Positions 5,272 to 6,415 of a stretch of 6,415 nt of DNA are shown here, piece after piece. The translations under genes and the position numbers were made by a program. Location: positions 1 to 6,415 of the forward strand of contig JABSQI010000103.1 of NCBI GenBank assembly GCA_013215905.1. The letters are read 5' to 3'. The notes beneath the pieces were generated by a model that did no database searches, was not told where the DNA came from, and was given only the letters and a program-made list of their open reading frames with translations. Numbering within the stretch: position 1 is the first letter of the stretch; every line of letters begins with the position of its first letter. Source of the stretch: Legionellales bacterium (GTDB taxonomy: Bacteria; Pseudomonadota; Gammaproteobacteria; PIVX01).

Positions 5272-6415
5272 TAATTAATATTTTTTTCTAATATATATCC
5301 AATAGTATATCCTATTGACGATATTATTAAGCATAAAATTTCTTTTGGTAACATAAATGTATTTGTTAATACTAAATAGCTAATTGTTCCAAAAATGATT
5401 GAAATTCTTGCCGCAGTCTTAGAGGGTTTTGAGCTGAATATTGCAACTATTATTGGTACAAAAAAGCAAACAATAGTAAGTTCATAGGCTTTCACCATTA
5501 TTTGAATTATGTTATTTACATATAAACTAAATAAAAATGCCATGATACCGCTAATTAAGGTAATAATTCTTGCATAAACGATAACATTTGGTTTATCTCG
5601 TTGTTTAGTGAATATATCTATTGCTATATTTGAACTGATTGCACATAAAAGAGAATCAGCGGTAGAGATTATTGCCATTAGAATAGCAAATGAAAATAAT
5701 GCGGAGATAGATGGATTAGTAACCTGATTGATTACTGCTATTAATATACTAGAGTTTTCATTCATATTAATACCTAGTTGGCTTGCAACAATTCCAAGAT
5801 ATGTAGGTAATAAAGAAGATATTAATAATAGGAATCCAGCTAAGAAGGTAGCGGTGCTAACATTTTTAGCTGAGGCTCCAGCAAAGCATCGTTGTCCCAT
5901 GTCTTGTCCTATAATAACAAATAAAAAAGGCATTAATAGCCAACTACTCCATGGTATATTAAGCTCGTTATTTATATTTGTTGCCTTACTTATTTCAATT
6001 GGATTAAATAGTAAGTATATTATAGTTATTAAGAATATTATTAGAACACCAGATATTTGCATAATATCTGTTTTTACAACAGCTTTGAGCCCACCTATAC
6101 TAGTGTAGATAATAAGTGAAAGCCAAAATCCTAAAAAAATATAAATATTATAAAAATCTATAGCAATTAGATATTTTTTAGTAGCAACAGCAATTGCTAT
6201 CAGAATTAAAAATGTTGATATGATATATATTATACTACAAAATTTATATGACAGTTTATCTTTATATAGATCAGAAAAAATTTGTGGGATTGTACTAATT
6301 TTTTTGTTTCTAAGTCTTGCCCCGATCCCTATTGATAGGATAAATAAACCTAAACTAAGTCCTAGAGCATAATATATCGCTTGCCAACCATAGATGTATG
6401 CTGCATCTGCTGCTC
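5268..6415 (-). CDS. Sodium:solute symporter (SSS family), N-terminus beyond right window edge
   Basis: This is an integral inner-membrane Na+-coupled transporter; the substrate cannot be told from sequence alone. The frame is open from the window edge (first full codon 6413-6411) to a TAG at 5270-5268, giving 381 residues. An in-frame ATG at 6062 is internal: 117 upstream codons encode conserved SSS sequence and contain no stop. Upstream markers include GARLRNKKISTIPQIFSDLY (6323-6264) and a YTSIGGLKAVVKTDIMQ block that spans the ATG at 6062. Further on come GQDMGQRCFAGASAKN (about 5910-5863) and STADSLLCAISSNIAIDIF (about 5670-5614). The last resembles the region that in PutP and vSGLT carries Ser/Thr ligands of the Na2 sodium site, and Ser-Thr is kept here. 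Many hydrophobic helices follow to the C-terminus. Roughly 80 residues seem to be missing, judged against PutP. Its stop overlaps the convergent PyrD-like gene by four bases. Confidence 0.95.
   Translation of the reverse strand, partial: AADAAYIYGWQAIYYALGLSLGLFILSIGIGARLRNKKISTIPQIFSDLYKDKLSYKFCSIIYIISTFLILIAIAVATKKYLIAIDFYNIYIFLGFWLSLIIYTSIGGLKAVVKTDIMQISGVLIIFLITIIYLLFNPIEISKATNINNELNIPWSSWLLMPFLFVIIGQDMGQRCFAGASAKNVSTATFLAGFLLLISSLLPTYLGIVASQLGINMNENSSILIAVINQVTNPSISALFSFAILMAIISTADSLLCAISSNIAIDIFTKQRDKPNVIVYARIITLISGIMAFLFSLYVNNIIQIMVKAYELTIVCFFVPIIVAIFSSKPSKTAARISIIFGTISYLVLTNTFMLPKEILCLIISSIGYTIGYILEKNINY

Noticed and set aside
6060..6062. ATG as the start of the symporter
   Set aside because: Conserved SSS sequence (GGLKAVVKTD, ARLRNKKISTIP) continues upstream in the same frame to the window edge without a stop.
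5728..6108. Open frame of 126 codons on the plus strand
   Set aside because: It is antisense to the conserved SSS symporter, whose motifs are on the minus strand. It shows no family features of its own.

Overview
The window is strongly AT-rich and gene-dense, with Lys/Ile/Asn-rich proteins. It looks like a piece of a reduced, probably host-associated bacterial chromosome. The CpaB/CpaE/CpaF proteins are of the alphaproteobacterial Tad-pilus style, for example the CpaE receiver-like segment with IGDNNDINFYRKL. With the base composition this suggests a Rickettsiales-like or similar alphaproteobacterium. That placement is inference and was not checked by any search.

Left half (1-3463, minus strand): a tightly packed Tad/Flp pilus operon transcribed right to left as cpaB, cpaE, cpaF, tadB. 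The junctions are a 5-nt gap (cpaB/cpaE), a TAATG stop/start overlap (cpaE/cpaF) and an ATGA overlap (cpaF/tadB). TadB is cut by the left window edge and has only 78 codons here. The outer-membrane secretin gene (cpaC/rcpA) and cpaD, which normally lie between cpaB and cpaE, are absent. No pilin or prepilin peptidase gene is visible. Within the window this is therefore the cytoplasmic and inner-membrane motor part of the system: ATPase CpaF, localisation protein CpaE, platform protein TadB and the SAF-domain protein CpaB.

Middle (3464-3699): a 236-base divergent intergenic gap that must carry the promoters in both directions. No structured RNA or convincing consensus promoter is visible.

Right-centre (3700-5271, plus strand): two intact reading frames that look like enzymes stripped of their active sites. 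The first resembles a class I SAM-dependent methyltransferase whose glycine-rich SAM loop and following acidic residue are replaced. The second has the fold pattern of a class 2 dihydroorotate dehydrogenase (PyrD), but nearly all FMN-binding and catalytic residues, including the catalytic serine position, are changed or deleted. Two adjacent, frame-intact, catalytically degenerate paralogue-type proteins are the most unusual content of the window. They are either slowly decaying genes or repurposed pseudoenzymes.

Right end (5268-6415, minus strand): a sodium:solute symporter (SSS family) whose frame stays open to the right edge, so its N-terminus is missing. Its stop codon overlaps the stop of the PyrD-like gene by four bases in a convergent arrangement.
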